From assembly GCA_963703945.1 (NCBI GenBank), contig CAVPGM010000020.1:1-64000 (forward strand): a DNA stretch of 64,000 nt, read 5' to 3'. Under the pieces are notes generated by a model. It was not told the DNA's origin and ran no database searches. It saw nothing but the letters and a program-made list of their open reading frames with translations. Of the stretch, positions 38,025 through 47,676 are shown one piece after another. This DNA is from JALORV01 sp963703945 (GTDB lineage Bacteria > Pseudomonadota > Gammaproteobacteria > Burkholderiales > Burkholderiaceae_F). The translations under genes were made by a program, and so were the position numbers. Within the stretch, counting starts at the first letter, position 1; the number at the start of each line of letters is the position of its first letter.

Positions 38025-39512
38025 ATGAACCTTGTATCTGAAGGCAAGCTCCAAACCTTGGAGAGGCGCGCGCCAATTACGCGGCTAGAATTCATCAGCT
38101 ATTTTAAGGGTCCTCCGCTCTACATCATGATTACGCTAATGGTGGCTGAGGCGCTGCTGGGCGCCTTGACCACCTGGTTCATCATCAAAGCGGGTCGCGC
38201 TGTTGCCAACAACGGTTTCCTCGTTCGTGACATCGTCTGGATCGTGGTCGCGCAGTCGGCCTCCTACGTCGCCGCCGCGCTCTCCTGGTTTTTCGCCCAG
38301 CGGGCCGGATTTCACGCCTACGGGCGCTATATGCTGCAATTCACGCGCGATAATCACAACCTCACGCGGCTGCTATCCGACAAACAGGCGCGCGAGCAGA
38401 TCGAACCGTTTATAACCAACACCACATTCAATAACATTTTCAAGCTGATCAATGAGACGCAGGATCAGCTGAAGCTCCTTTTGGGGCTTCTCTCGAATTC
38501 GTTCGTCCTCGGGGTTGAGATCCACGCGGGGCTTCCGGCCGCCTATGCCGCGACTTTTGCCATCCTGATGGTGATCCAATGGGCGGTCCAGCGGCGCGTT
38601 GCCGGGATCTTTCTGGAGAACCTGCGGCAGAATAATCGTCTGATTGTCCACGGCTACACCGCCTGGGATAACGTTTTCAGCGGCAACCGCTACAATTTGC
38701 GGCTGTGGCTCGGCGGGTTTAAGGAAAAGTTGCGCGACTGTTTCCGCGCTCAGGTGAGTGCCATCATGGCCCGTGAGAGCTTGAGCTCGGTCGGCGGCAT
38801 CATCGGGCTCACGATTGTGTTCTCAATCATAACCTACGTGGCGATCTCAAATGCGGACGACATCGACGTGCTGGTTGCGCTCGCAGCGACCCTGCCGCGA
38901 CAAATCGAGATGACTGACAACGTCTACTCTCTGGCCTCGGGCTGGAACGACATGCTCGCCTTATGGACCCGCTTCGGCGCCGTCGTGCATAGCATGCGGC
39001 CATCCCCTGACCCCAACTTCGATCAGCGCATCAAATTCGACCGCTTGGTGCTGCGCGAGAACGACCGCACCAATGTCTGTTCTTCAGTCGATGAGGCAAT
39101 GCGGCTTGTGCTTGCAAAGCGCCACGGACGGGTGCATGTGCGCGGTGGTAATGGGAGTGGAAAGTCCACGCTACTAGCAGCCCTCAAGGCGGAGATCAAA
39201 AATCGCGCCTATTATTGGCCGACTACCGACCGCCTCGCCTTCCGCTTCTGCATGCTGGCCGGATGGGACGAGATGCACGACGAACACGAGGCGCGGCGCA
39301 AACGCCGGCAGGCCGGGTTCTCCTCGGGCGAACGCCAGTTGAAGTCGCTTGAGGAGATCGTGGCACATACCGACGCCCCGATTTATCTGCTCGACGAGTG
39401 GGACGCCAATCTCGACCCCGCCAACCGGGCAACCGCCGACGTCCTCGTGGAAAGTCTTGCCCGCCGCGCCCGTGTGGTTGAGATTTCCCACCGGGACCGA
39501 TCGTGCTGTTGA
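38025..39512 (+). CDS. Compact ABC half-transporter (membrane domain fused to short ATPase)
   Basis: A 495-residue protein. There are about five or six hydrophobic segments (about residues 31-56, 67-91, 152-170, 173-190, 248-272), then an ATPase domain. Walker A GGNGSGKST is near residue 374, a signature-like FSSGERQ near 432, Walker B IYLLDEWDANLD near 452, and switch His in VEISHRD near 486. Walker A to signature is only about 58 residues, against roughly 90-100 in ordinary ABC exporters, so the helical subdomain and Q-loop region are shortened. The membrane half somewhat recalls siderophore/peptide export proteins (PvdE/YojI-like), but I cannot name a family. It lies 31 bases after aroC at the left edge of the accessory island. 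The substrate is unknown. Confidence 0.75.
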   Translation: MNLVSEGKLQTLERRAPITRLEFISYFKGPPLYIMITLMVAEALLGALTTWFIIKAGRAVANNGFLVRDIVWIVVAQSASYVAAALSWFFAQRAGFHAYGRYMLQFTRDNHNLTRLLSDKQAREQIEPFITNTTFNNIFKLINETQDQLKLLLGLLSNSFVLGVEIHAGLPAAYAATFAILMVIQWAVQRRVAGIFLENLRQNNRLIVHGYTAWDNVFSGNRYNLRLWLGGFKEKLRDCFRAQVSAIMARESLSSVGGIIGLTIVFSIITYVAISNADDIDVLVALAATLPRQIEMTDNVYSLASGWNDMLALWTRFGAVVHSMRPSPDPNFDQRIKFDRLVLRENDRTNVCSSVDEAMRLVLAKRHGRVHVRGGNGSGKSTLLAALKAEIKNRAYYWPTTDRLAFRFCMLAGWDEMHDEHEARRKRRQAGFSSGERQLKSLEEIVAHTDAPIYLLDEWDANLDPANRATADVLVESLARRARVVEISHRDRSCC

Positions 39513-39739
39513 GGACTCGGCGCGACGCACTCGTAGTGTGTTGCAATCGCGCGGTGCTTGCCGACAAAACGCTTCGAATAGACCCGGTGCGAGAGGAGCA
39601 CCTCCGCGACGCAAGTAATTATCTGCGTGGGCGACGGCTCCCACCTTTGTCGGTCCTGACACGATGCGGATCATGCATCACGGGGACCCCACGGACGGGC
39701 CGTCAATCGCGCAACGTCCGTTTGCCTTCCGATGCAGAG

Positions 39740-40910
39740 CTACACGCTGACGTCAAACGCACCCCCGGTTTGCGTTTGTCGCCACAGGTTCAGGGCGAGC
39801 GGCATCGGGTCGATCTTGACGGCCCGCCACCAAGCAGCCTCGTCGCCCTCGCGGTGAAGTTCACGATGGTGGATCCGGCAGAGCGGAACCGTGAATTCGT
39901 CGCTTACCCGGCGGCCGAGGGCGCGCGGCTGGGCGAAGCGCAGATGGTGCGGATCGCTCGGCGCGCGGCCGCAGACGAGGCAAGGCTTGCTTGCAACAAA
40001 CTTGCGGTGCTCCTTGTCGCGCAACCGGATGCCTTTCTGAAGAACCGGCCGGCTTTCGCCGTTCGAGACCGGCGATGGCGCCTGAGCGGCGCCGGGCTCT
40101 TCGGGTTCGCCCGCGTTCAGTCGACCGTCATCGTTGGGCCGGGCTTGGATTGAGCTCAGCTCTCCTCGAGCGAAGAACAGCCTCTGGGCGAACGCGCTCT
40201 CCACCGCGCTGGCGTCCGCCGCCATGAGCGTGTTCTTGGCGCCGAGCTTACGGCTGCGCCCACATCGCCGCCTCGTCCGCCGAGCCGATCCGTTCGATCT
40301 CGGCGATCAACTGTGTCGCGCAATTGGGCCGATTGCTCCTCATCGAGATGAGGATCGGCACCGGCAACAGAGGCTTCTTCCGCCGTGCGAGCATTTCTGC
40401 TGGCCGAACCGCCTGACCATCGCCGTTCGCCCGTCGCCGGCTCACGCCGAGATCTTGGCTCGGCTTTGCAGCGGGAGCGCCGAGATCGGGCGCGTCCATG
40501 TCGTCCTCGCCGGCGATCCCGACCAGGGTGAACAGCGCATAGCGGCGTGCATAGGTCAGCGCCGCGCCCATCCGGTGCGGCTCCGCTGTTTCGGTCACCG
40601 GGCAAACCGGCCAGTCGGATGAGATCCACTCGCCCGGAGGAATGGGCGAGCACGGTGGTGAGGCGGATCAGTCCGGCATTTGGCATCGATCGCGGTGGTC
40701 TGCAGCGACCGCGATCTCATGCCGGCCGAGGCACTTGCGAACGATGTCAAGCCCGCTCGACAGCGGCGCATAGCGAAAGGTTCGATCCTGCCCTCGCGAG
40801 GACGAGGCGGGAATGATGGCGGTCAGCGACTTCTCGGGGTTGGTCAGCTCGGCTTGCGCTTTGGCGAGCGCCGCCGCGATCGCGGCGATCGATTCACTGG
40901 AGCGCTGCAT
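39740..40910 (-). pseudogene. ERF-family ssDNA annealing protein fused to an HNH-like domain, decayed
   Basis: Reading leftward, pieces in different frames line up as one gene. The start at 40910 is MQRSSESIAAIAAALAKAQA with GLDIVRKCLG. Then GLIRLTTVLAHSSG follows in a second frame (about 40670-40620), and the ERF signature HRMGAALTYARRYALFTLVG in a third (about 40575-40510). The last frame has LRDKEHRKFVASKPCLVCGR, DPHHLRFAQPRALGRRVSDE and CRIHHRELHREGDEAAWW, a Cys/His HNH-like domain. At least three frame breaks occur (near 40690, 40610 and 40245). ERF proteins anneal single strands in phage recombination. The first codons overlap the end of the upstream YqaJ-like gene. Confidence 0.8.
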
Positions 40911-41730
40911 GGCTCGCCTCCATCGCGAGGAGCTCGAAGCTGATCGCGCCCGGATTTCGAGCGCTTGGCGCGGACGCCATGGCCGAACGCTTCCTTGGCA
41001 TCCTCCGGCATGAGCGCCTTGAGTTCCGTCTTCGCGCGCTCATGCTCGAGGAAGGCCTCGCGGGTATTGCGAAAGAGCGCGGCGAACTCGGCCCACGAGT
41101 TGGAGGCGCTCATGTCGACGATGCGGACGGCGGCGATCCTGCGGCCTGGACGGTTCGACGCCGAACAGGCGAGGAGGCTCGCCGTTCTCGACACAGCGCC
41201 AGAATTTCTTTTCCGCAGTGAGCAACAGATGCTGGTAGAGCGGATCGGCCGGGATCTCGATCTCCACCCATTTGCCGCCGCCGGTGATGATCGAGAGCTC
41301 GGAGAGCTTGGCGTTCGTCACCCACATATTGTGCTGCAGCTGGGCCATATGTTTTTCGGCCGCCGCCTCTTCGGAAAAGGCCCAAGGCAGCATGAACTTG
41401 GCCTCGAACACCGCCCCGGTGCCCTCGACCATGCCGTCGAGGGTGGCCGCCATCCATCGCAGCACCGGGTGCTGAACCCGGCGCTGAACGTCGGTGACGG
41501 CCTGGCCGGTATTGCGCTCGAACCAGCGCCGATTGAGGTCCTCGGTCGCCGCCCCGAGCTGGACGACGAGGTTGTCCGTGAGGTCCTCGGGCTCAATCTC
41601 GCCGCGCTTCTCGCGCCAGAGCCGAATGAGAGCGCGTTCGTCATCGCCCATGATGATCGCGGGCGTCCGAGCCGCCAATGGATGCGCGGCGATCGGCATC
41701 GAAGAAATTCTGTTCGATCTCCGAGATCAT
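40894..41730 (-). pseudogene. YqaJ-type viral recombinase/exonuclease, decayed
   Basis: The likely start is the ATG at 41730 (MISEIEQNFFDADRRASIGG). A frame break near 41650 leads to MGDDERALIRLWREKRGEIE, then the nuclease core EAKFMLPWAFSEEAAAEKHM and QLQHNMWVTNAKLSELSIIT, with the E-x-K and QLQH residues expected of the family. A second break near 41150 moves to AAVRIVDMSASNSWAEFAAL, and a third near 40952 to the end ASHAALQ at 40896. Three breaks indicate an inactive gene. With the ERF gene it formed a lambda-Red-like pair (5'-3' exonuclease plus annealing protein). It may be a domesticated remnant of a prophage or an integrated plasmid. Confidence 0.78.
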
Positions 41731-41794
41731 TTCGTCATATATTCCAGAATGGAAGTTTGCATCGATTTGAGCTAACACTGAGGCGAAAGTCTCT

Positions 41795-41836
41795 ATGATC
41801 TAAAAAGGATCATAGTTTATGATCCAAAAAGGATCA
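41795..41836. promoter_or_regulatory. Two tandem palindromic operators
   Basis: ATGATCTAAAAAGGATCA (41795-41812) and ATGATCCAAAAAGGATCA (41819-41836) repeat at a 24-base interval. The second is a perfect inverted repeat TGATCC-AAAAA-GGATCA. They lie between the divergent YqaJ-like gene and the XRE-type gene starting at 41851, so autoregulation plus control of the recombination cassette is likely. Confidence 0.75.
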
Positions 41837-41850
41837 AGAAAAAGGCCGTT

Positions 41851-42118
41851 ATGACAATCGAGTCAGCTTCGAGGCCGCGCGGGGCCTACTTGGGTGGTCT
41901 CAGTCGAAGAACTAGCCTGGACGCTTCAGGGCTGTCACGTACCGACGATAAAGCGTTTGGAATCCCGTGACGGGCCTTTGGGCGAAAGCCGCAGCAGGAC
42001 AGCGCGCGCGAAGTTGCAGCGCGCGCTAAAATCGGCCGGTGTCGAGTTTATCGACGAGAATGGGGGAGGGTCGGGGGTGCGTCTGAGAAAATCGTCATCA
42101 ACCAAAATACCGAATTGA
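41851..42118 (+). pseudogene. XRE-family helix-turn-helix regulator, decayed
   Basis: Starts MTIESA, as do many small rhizobial XRE regulators, then loses frame within about 40 bases. The remainder, in the frame open from 41894, has VSVEELA and VPTIKRLESRDGPLG (the recognition helix region), followed by KLQRALKSAGVEFIDENGGG and GVRLRK, the typical C-terminal end. Several small indels would be needed to rejoin LRAARGLLGWS-like helix 1 to the rest. The operator pair directly upstream probably was its own site. Broken function is likely unless the indels are assembly errors. Confidence 0.72.
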
Positions 42119-42339
42119 TCAGCGCGTTCGGGTGCCGACAGGCGGTCTCGCGCTGCAAAAGAGCGGCTAAGCAAGCAGGTGTAAGCCTCCGAGTGTCGAT
42201 GCGAATTCCACAAGCCGCTGCTCATCTCGAAGTCAAAGCCGTCCTCGAAACAGCGAGGATTGAGTTCATTGGTTCGCCCAGCGAACGGCCATACGTCGCG
42301 TTGCGATCTCAGGGACAGAAAAACGAAAGTAGCAAGTAA
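42115..42339 (+). pseudogene. Second XRE-like regulator remnant
   Basis: A 74-codon ORF reading MISAFGCRQAVSRCKRAAKQ, then AGVSLRV, KAVLETARIEFIGSPSERPY and VALRSQG. The beginning (ISA..CR) and end (L-x-A-x-I-E-F and V-x-L-R) fit small XRE regulators related to the preceding gene, but the middle lacks a normal helix-turn-helix. The start overlaps the previous stop by four bases (ATGA-like arrangement). It is probably a degenerate neighbour of the first regulator; confidence in homology is modest. Confidence 0.45.
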
Positions 42340-42454
42340 TTTGGCAGAACGAAGCAAATTAGTAGTATTTTCAGAGAGCGTGAAAAGATACCCTTCGACG
42401 GAAGGGGGCGGCCGCGTCGAACATTCGGTTCAGAAGTCGCGCAGAAGCAGGCGA

Positions 42455-43552
42455 ATGAATTCTTCCCAGACCCACCAATCCGTCGAAGATGCGATCGCCG
42501 CGTTTGCGCGCGGGGACTTGGTCATCGTCACCGACGACGGCGATCGTGAGGACGAAGGCGACCTGTTCGTCGCGGCGTCCCTCTGCACGCCCGAGAAGAT
42601 GGCCTTCATCATCCGCCACACGTCGGGCATCGTGTGCGCGCCGCTCTCCGTCGAGCGGGCGAAACAGCTGCATCTCGACCCGATGGTGGCGCTCAACGAC
42701 GCGCCGCTCGGGACCGCCTTCACCGTCTCGGTCGACGTGCGACATGGTCTTACCACCGGCATATCGGCGGAGGAGCGCACGAACACGGTGCGTGCGCTCG
42801 CCAATCACAACAGCGCCGCGTCCGATTTCGTGCGTCCAGGGCACGTATTTCCGCTGGTGGCGCGCGAAGGCGGCGTGCTCATGCGCTCCGGCCATACCGA
42901 GGGCTGCGTCGATATATGCCGGCTCGCCGGTTTGCCGCCGGTCGGCGTGCTCGCCGAGCTGATGAACGACAATGGCAGCGTGATGCGCGGGCCGGAGGTT
43001 GTTGCCTTCGCCCAGAAGCATGGGCTCAAGCATATCTCGATCGCCGATTTGATCGCCTATCGCCAGGTGCGGGAAAAGCTGGTCGAGCGTGTCAGCGAGT
43101 TCACGGCCGCGACCGAGATCGGCCCGCTGCGCGGTTATGCCTATGTCACGCCGTTCGACGCGGTGCATCACCTGGCGCTCGTCCACGGCCGCATTGGCGA
43201 CGGCAAGAACGTTTTGACGCGGCTTCACCGCGCCAACCTCCTGCGCGACGTTTTCGGCGGCGCCCCCCTGGTTCACGAAGCCCTGCGCCGCTTCAAGGAT
43301 GAGGGGCGCGGTGTGCTCGTTTTCCTCCGCGACGGCACGGTTGGCGTTCCGGTCTCCGAACTGCCGCACAACGGCGAGCAGCCGTCCGCGGCGTTGCGGT
43401 CGCATCAGTGGCGGGAGATCGGGCTGGGCGCGCAAATCCTGAAAGACCTCGGAATCTCCTCGATCCGGCTCCTCACCTCGGGCGAGCACCGCTATGTCGG
43501 GCTGGCGGGGTTTGGCATCGAAATCGCCGCGACCGAGCTGATCGGCCCCTGA
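42455..43552 (+). CDS. ribB: 3,4-dihydroxy-2-butanone 4-phosphate synthase with GTP cyclohydrolase II-like C-terminal domain
   Basis: Riboflavin pathway protein of 365 residues. The N-terminal RibB domain (about 1-205) has the acidic metal loop VTDDGDREDEGDLFVAA, TGISAEERTNT and RSGHTEGCVDICRLAG with the catalytic His/Glu. The C-terminal part (about 210-365) has the GTP cyclohydrolase II fold sequence, including LRSHQWREIGLGAQILKDLG and IRLLTSGEHRYVGLAGFGIE. It contains no cysteine, so the three zinc-binding Cys of RibA are missing. The second domain is probably not a cyclohydrolase, as seen in rhizobial RibB fusions. The ATG at 42455 follows agcaggcga. Confidence 0.93.
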   Translation: MNSSQTHQSVEDAIAAFARGDLVIVTDDGDREDEGDLFVAASLCTPEKMAFIIRHTSGIVCAPLSVERAKQLHLDPMVALNDAPLGTAFTVSVDVRHGLTTGISAEERTNTVRALANHNSAASDFVRPGHVFPLVAREGGVLMRSGHTEGCVDICRLAGLPPVGVLAELMNDNGSVMRGPEVVAFAQKHGLKHISIADLIAYRQVREKLVERVSEFTAATEIGPLRGYAYVTPFDAVHHLALVHGRIGDGKNVLTRLHRANLLRDVFGGAPLVHEALRRFKDEGRGVLVFLRDGTVGVPVSELPHNGEQPSAALRSHQWREIGLGAQILKDLGISSIRLLTSGEHRYVGLAGFGIEIAATELIGP

Positions 43553-43642
43553 GCTGCCGCCCCGCACCGCGTTTGCGGATCGTGATTCTGCCGGCTTTGC
43601 TTCGTACACGACCATTTCGTCGTTGGCGGTGCGATTGATCTC

Positions 43643-44544
43643 ATGCTGGCCCCTCGTCTGGTGATCGATTGGGTTGCGGCGACCTCCCTCTGGGCTGCAG
43701 CCGCGGCGGGCGTCGCCGCGCCGGCGCTCAAGCGCGCCGATGTTCCCGCCGGTGCGGTCGGAACCACGGTCGATGTCGAGCTCGTGCTCGCGGTCGATAT
43801 CTCCTACTCGATGGATCCCGAGGAACAGGCCTTGCAGCGCGAGGGCTATGTCGCCGCGCTGACCTCGCCCAAGTTTCTCAATGCCTTGCGGCAAGGGCTG
43901 CACGGAAAGATCGTGGCGGCCTATGTGGAATGGGCGGGCGCGGCCGAGCAGCGGGTCGTGGTCCCGTGGCAGGTGATCGACGGTCGGGGCAGCGCCGAAG
44001 CATTTGCCAATGCGATTGCGGACGCGCCCTATCGCCGCGCCTACCGCACCTCGATCTCCGGCGTGCTGCAGTTCGCCGCCCCACTGTTCGAGACGAGCGG
44101 CCATCGCGGGCTGCGGCGCGTGGTCGACGTGTCGGGGGACGGCGCCAACAATCAAGGCACGATGGTCACGCTCGCGCGCGACGAGCTGCTCGCCAAGGGC
44201 GTCACCATCAACGGCCTGCCGATCATGCTCAAGCGCCCATCGGCCGCGACCATGGATATCGACCGTCTCGACGTCTACTACGAGGATTGCGTGATCGGCG
44301 GGCCCGCCGCGTTCGTGATCCCGATCAAGGAGCGCGCGCAGTTCAAGGACGCGACCGCACCAAGCTGGTGCTGGAAGTGGCGGGACTTTCGCCCGCGCCG
44401 CTGTCGCAGACAACGCCAAGTCAGGGGGGCGGCGAACTCGAGGCCGCGCCTCTGTCCGTGCGGGTCGCGCCGTCCTCCGCCGAGGCGCCGCGCGTCTCCT
44501 GCCTGATCGGCGAACGGCTATGGCAGGAGCGCTGGGGACCGTAG
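43643..44544 (+). pseudogene. DUF1194 (von Willebrand factor A-like) secreted protein with a late -1 frameshift
   Basis: The first frame has an N-terminal hydrophobic segment, then the VWA-like metal site VELVLAVDISYSMDPEEQAL (D-x-S-x-S), GRGSAEAFANAIADAPYRRA, RVVDVSGDGANNQG and NGLPIMLKRPSA. It runs to KERAQFKDAT near 44355, after which a single missing base shifts the frame. The family-like end is read one frame over: RTKLVLEVAGLSPAPLS, then VSCLIGERLWQERWGP at 44544. Restored length is about 300 residues. As written, the first frame continues with Arg-rich nonsense to 44506. Only the last ~60 residues are affected, so the VWA domain would survive. The function of DUF1194 is unknown. Confidence 0.82.
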
Positions 44545-44700
44545 GGGCGGGTTCGATCGAGCCGTAAATCCGTCGCCATCAGCGTTCCCAAAACACCGCC
44601 TTAAGTGCATTCCATTGGCGGCGCAGGGTGCCGCGGTGTCGGCGACCGTTTCGAAGAAACGCGCGAGCAGCTGGGCGCGGCGCAGGGACGCAACGGTGCC

Positions 44701-45944
44701 TCACCGCGCGAATCGCGCGACGATCTCGACGTGATAGCTGTAACGGAACTGGTCGACCGGCGTAACCTCGGTCAATTTGTAGTCGCCGGCGACGAGGGTT
44801 GCGGCATCGCGCACGAAGGTCGCGGCATTGCACGAGACGGCCACGACGATAGGAACGTCGCTTGCCGCGATCTCCCGCGCTTGCGCGGCGGCCCCCTGGC
44901 GCGGCGGATCGAACACCAGGGCGTCGAGCTTCAGATCATTTAGCTCGCGCGCAAGAAACGGGCGGCGGAACAGATCGCGTTTGTGCGCGATCACCGGCTT
45001 CAGGCCGGGCGTTTTCTGCGCCGCCTGACGCAACGCCGCGACGGCGGCCTCGTCGAGATCGGCCGCGACCACGCGCGCGCGCTCGGCCAGCCGCAACGCG
45101 AATGGGCCGACGCCGGCAAAGAGATCGGCGACGATCTTCGCACCGGCCGCATGGCGCAGCACGAGATGGGATAGCTGCGCTTCGCCCTCCGCCGTCGCCT
45201 GCAGAAAGGCCCCGGGGGGCAGCGCGACGCTCGCGCGTCCCATCGTCACCGTCGGCGTTGCGCGCTGCACGATCAGCTCGCCATGCCGGGTAATCCGCGC
45301 GAGCCGATGCGCGTCGGCGATCTGCGCCAGCGCGAGCGCCTCCTGCGGGGCCAGCGGGCCGGAGCCGCGCACGTCGATATCGATGCCCGCATCGGTGGCG
45401 GTCGCATGGATATCGAGCGGCTTGGCGGTCGGCCGCAGCGCCTCGGCGATCGCCCAGGCCGCCTCGATCGCGCCGCCGAGTCCGGCGCCGCGACGGGGCA
45501 GCGATCGATCGGGGCGATCTGATGCGAATGCAGCGCGGCGAACCCGACTTCGAGCACGTCGTGCGTGCCGCGCCTTGCGTGCAGCACGATGCGCCGCCGG
45601 CCCTCGCCATGCGCGTCGATGAGGTCGCCGACCTCGGCGGCAACACCCGCTTGCGAAAGCGCCTCAACGACAAGGTCACGTTTCCACGCGCGATAATGAT
45701 CCCAGCGTAAATGCTGCACCGCGCAGCCGCCGCAGACGCCGAAATGCGGGCAGATCGGGGCGATGCGCTCGGCGCTCGCGGCCTCCACGCGCAGCAACCG
45801 TCGGCGGTCGGGATGCCCATCCCAATCCTCGACTTCCACTGTTTCACCCGGCAGCGCGTAGGGGACGTAGATGGGGCCGTCCTGGGAATCGGCGACCCCG
45901 TCGCCGCGTTTGCCGAGCCGGGCGATGGTCAGGTGCTCGATCAC
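44701..45944 (-). pseudogene. TrmA/RumA-type RNA 5-methyluridine methyltransferase with a -1 frameshift
   Basis: The N-terminal frame (GTG at 45944) has a TRAM-like start and the Fe-S cysteines CPHFGVCGGC, then DRCPVAAP. One G appears missing at about 45481-45484, after which the C-terminal frame runs RGSGPLAPQEALALAQIADA, the SAM motif VADLFAGVGPFALRLAERAR, DPPRQG and the catalytic-Cys motif VVAVSCNAATFVRDA, ending at 44701. Restored length is about 414 residues. It would methylate a uridine in 23S rRNA or tRNA; the exact target cannot be told. The start overlaps the tlyA stop (GTGA). A consensus error is quite possible. Confidence 0.87.
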
Positions 45945-46677
45945 GGTTCGGCACGCTGGGCGACGACGAGGAATTCCCGGTTGCCGTCGCCGCCTTCGAT
46001 CGGCGAGGGCAGGACCGCTTCGACCGTGCAGCCGAGCGCCCGGATGAACCCAGCAATGTCATCGCACACAGCGGCATGAACCTGCGGATCGCGCACGACG
46101 CCTTTCTTGCGATGCCGACGTCCCGCCTCGAATTGCGGCTTGATCAGCGCGACGAGCCGACATGCGGCGCGGCAAGCGCGAGCGCGGCCGGCAACACAAG
46201 CTTCAGCGAGATGAAGCTCACGTCAATCGCAACGAGCGACGGGGGTTCGGCGAGCGCCGCCGGGTCGAGCGTGCGGATGTCGGTCGCCTCGATCGCCACG
46301 ACCCGCGGATCGGCGGCAAGCCGCGAATGCAGCTGGCCGCGTCCGACATCGACGGCATAGACCTGCCGCGCACCGCGCTCGAGCAGCGCGTGCGTAAATC
46401 CCCCGGTCGAAGCGCCGACATCGAGGCAGATGCGGCCAGCGACATCGATCGCGCGAGCATCGAGCGCCGCCGCGAGCTTCAGTCCGCCGCGCGAGACGTA
46501 AGGCTGCGCCGGTGCAGCGGCGAGGGCAGCATCGCGCGCAATCTCGTCGGACGGCTTGCGCACCGTGACGCCGTCGGCGCTGACGCGGCCGGCGGCGATG
46601 GCGGCTTGCGCCTTGGCGCGACTCTCGAACAGGCCGCGCTCGACGAGCAGCCGATCGGCGCGCAGGCGAGGGGACAT
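45941..46677 (-). pseudogene. tlyA: TlyA-family rRNA 2'-O-methyltransferase with a frameshift
   Basis: From the ATG at 46677: the S4-like RNA-binding domain MSPRLRADRLLVERGLFESR, then PYVSRGGLKLAAALDA, the SAM motif CLDVGASTGGFTHALLERGA, VYAVDVGRGQLHSRL and AIDVSFISLKLVLPAALALA. The frame closes early at 46144 (HVGSSR-stop). Moving one base over near 46157-46163 restores RLVALIKPQFEAG, GVVRDPQVHAAV and VLPSPIEGGDGNREF, to a stop at 45941 that overlaps the next gene. Restored length is about 245 residues. TlyA methylates ribose in 16S/23S rRNA. In relatives it sits next to dxs; here an IS481 remnant lies between them. Confidence 0.88.
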
Positions 46678-46766
46678 GGTCACTAGCGAGCTTCCATAGG
46701 TTGTCCATCCGGCCCTGGCCGGGAGAAGCTGAAGGTGTCGAAGCCTCAGCAATCCCGGAGGACCGG

Positions 46767-47460
46767 ATGAACGTGCACAGAATGCCCGGCTGACGCCGCG
46801 CGGTCGAGAGCGGATCGTGGAATGGTTGCAAGCGAGGCGACGCCGAGGTTGCGAAGCCGTAGGCGTCTGCCCGCGCACGGTTCGCAAATGGGTCGATCGC
46901 CATCGCCGAGAAGGCTTGGCAGGGTTGCAGGATCGCTCCTCCCGGCCACATCGGCTGCGCCGACCGACACCTCAGCCTGTTATCGAGAAGATTGAGCGAC
47001 TGCGTCGGCAGCGCTGGACGGGCAAGCAGATTGCCGCCGAAACTGGCGTCTCGTCCGCTACCGTCAGTCGTGTTCTCGGCCGCGGGCCGACAAATTGAGC
47101 GCCTTGGAGCCGGAACCAGTTCGCCGCTATGAACGCGAGCGGCCGGGCGAACTCATCCATCTCGATATCAAAAAGCTCGGCAAAATCGGCTCCATCGGAC
47201 ATCGCATCACCGGACGACAAACCGGCGGGTCAATCGTCATCTCGGCATCGGATGGGAGTTCGTCCATGTCGTGCATCGACGATGCTTCGCGCATCGCCTT
47301 CAGTCGTGTGATGAAGGACGAGAGGAAGGAAAGCGCCATTGTCTTCCTCAAAGCCGCCGTCGCTTACAGAGCCGGGCGTGAAGGTCACGCACCGACAACG
47401 GCTCGTTCGCTCAAAGCCCCGGCAGCCGAGCAAACGGCTCAGCCTAGCGCCTTCACGAAG
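46767..47460 (+). mobile_element. IS481-family transposase remnant
   Basis: The gene begins MNVHR at 46767 but loses frame after five codons. It resumes with RRRGCEAVGVCPRTVRKWVD (HTH), SSRPHRLRRPTPQPVIEKIE and GKQIAAETGVSSATVSRVLG. It breaks again near 47090 at an A-run and continues SALEPEPVRRYERERPGELI, HLDIKKLGKIG and the catalytic-core part CIDDASRIAFSRVMKDERKE. Homology fades after FLKAAVAY near 47365, so the second and third catalytic acids are lost. At least three lesions plus 3' loss make it inactive. I could not define the terminal inverted repeats or a target duplication. It lies between dxs and tlyA. Confidence 0.82.
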
Positions 47461-47676
47461 CAGGTCCACCTTGCTCACCCCCGAACAGTCGACGGGAGCC
47501 GACGCTTGGAAATCACCCTCTCCGACGCGAAGCGGGTGGCCAGACGAGCCGCGGTCGAGGGGGCGTTTCGCTTGCGCGCCAATGCGGGTCGCCCCCTCAC
47601 CCGCCTTCGCTTCGCTCAGGCGCCCTCTCCCGCGAGGGGAGAGGGACAGGAGCCGGATCGGGGGCCAAGGTAGCCC

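Noticed and set aside
38025..42454. A complete prophage or integrative element
   Set aside because: Only recombination and XRE genes of phage type are present; there is no integrase, terminase, capsid or tail gene and no flanking direct repeat that I could see.
47620..47650. CCCTCTCCCG/CGAGGGGAGAGG palindrome before the dxs stop region
   Set aside because: A common GC-rich intergenic hairpin without a T-run; it could contribute to dxs 3' end formation but is not convincing as a terminator.
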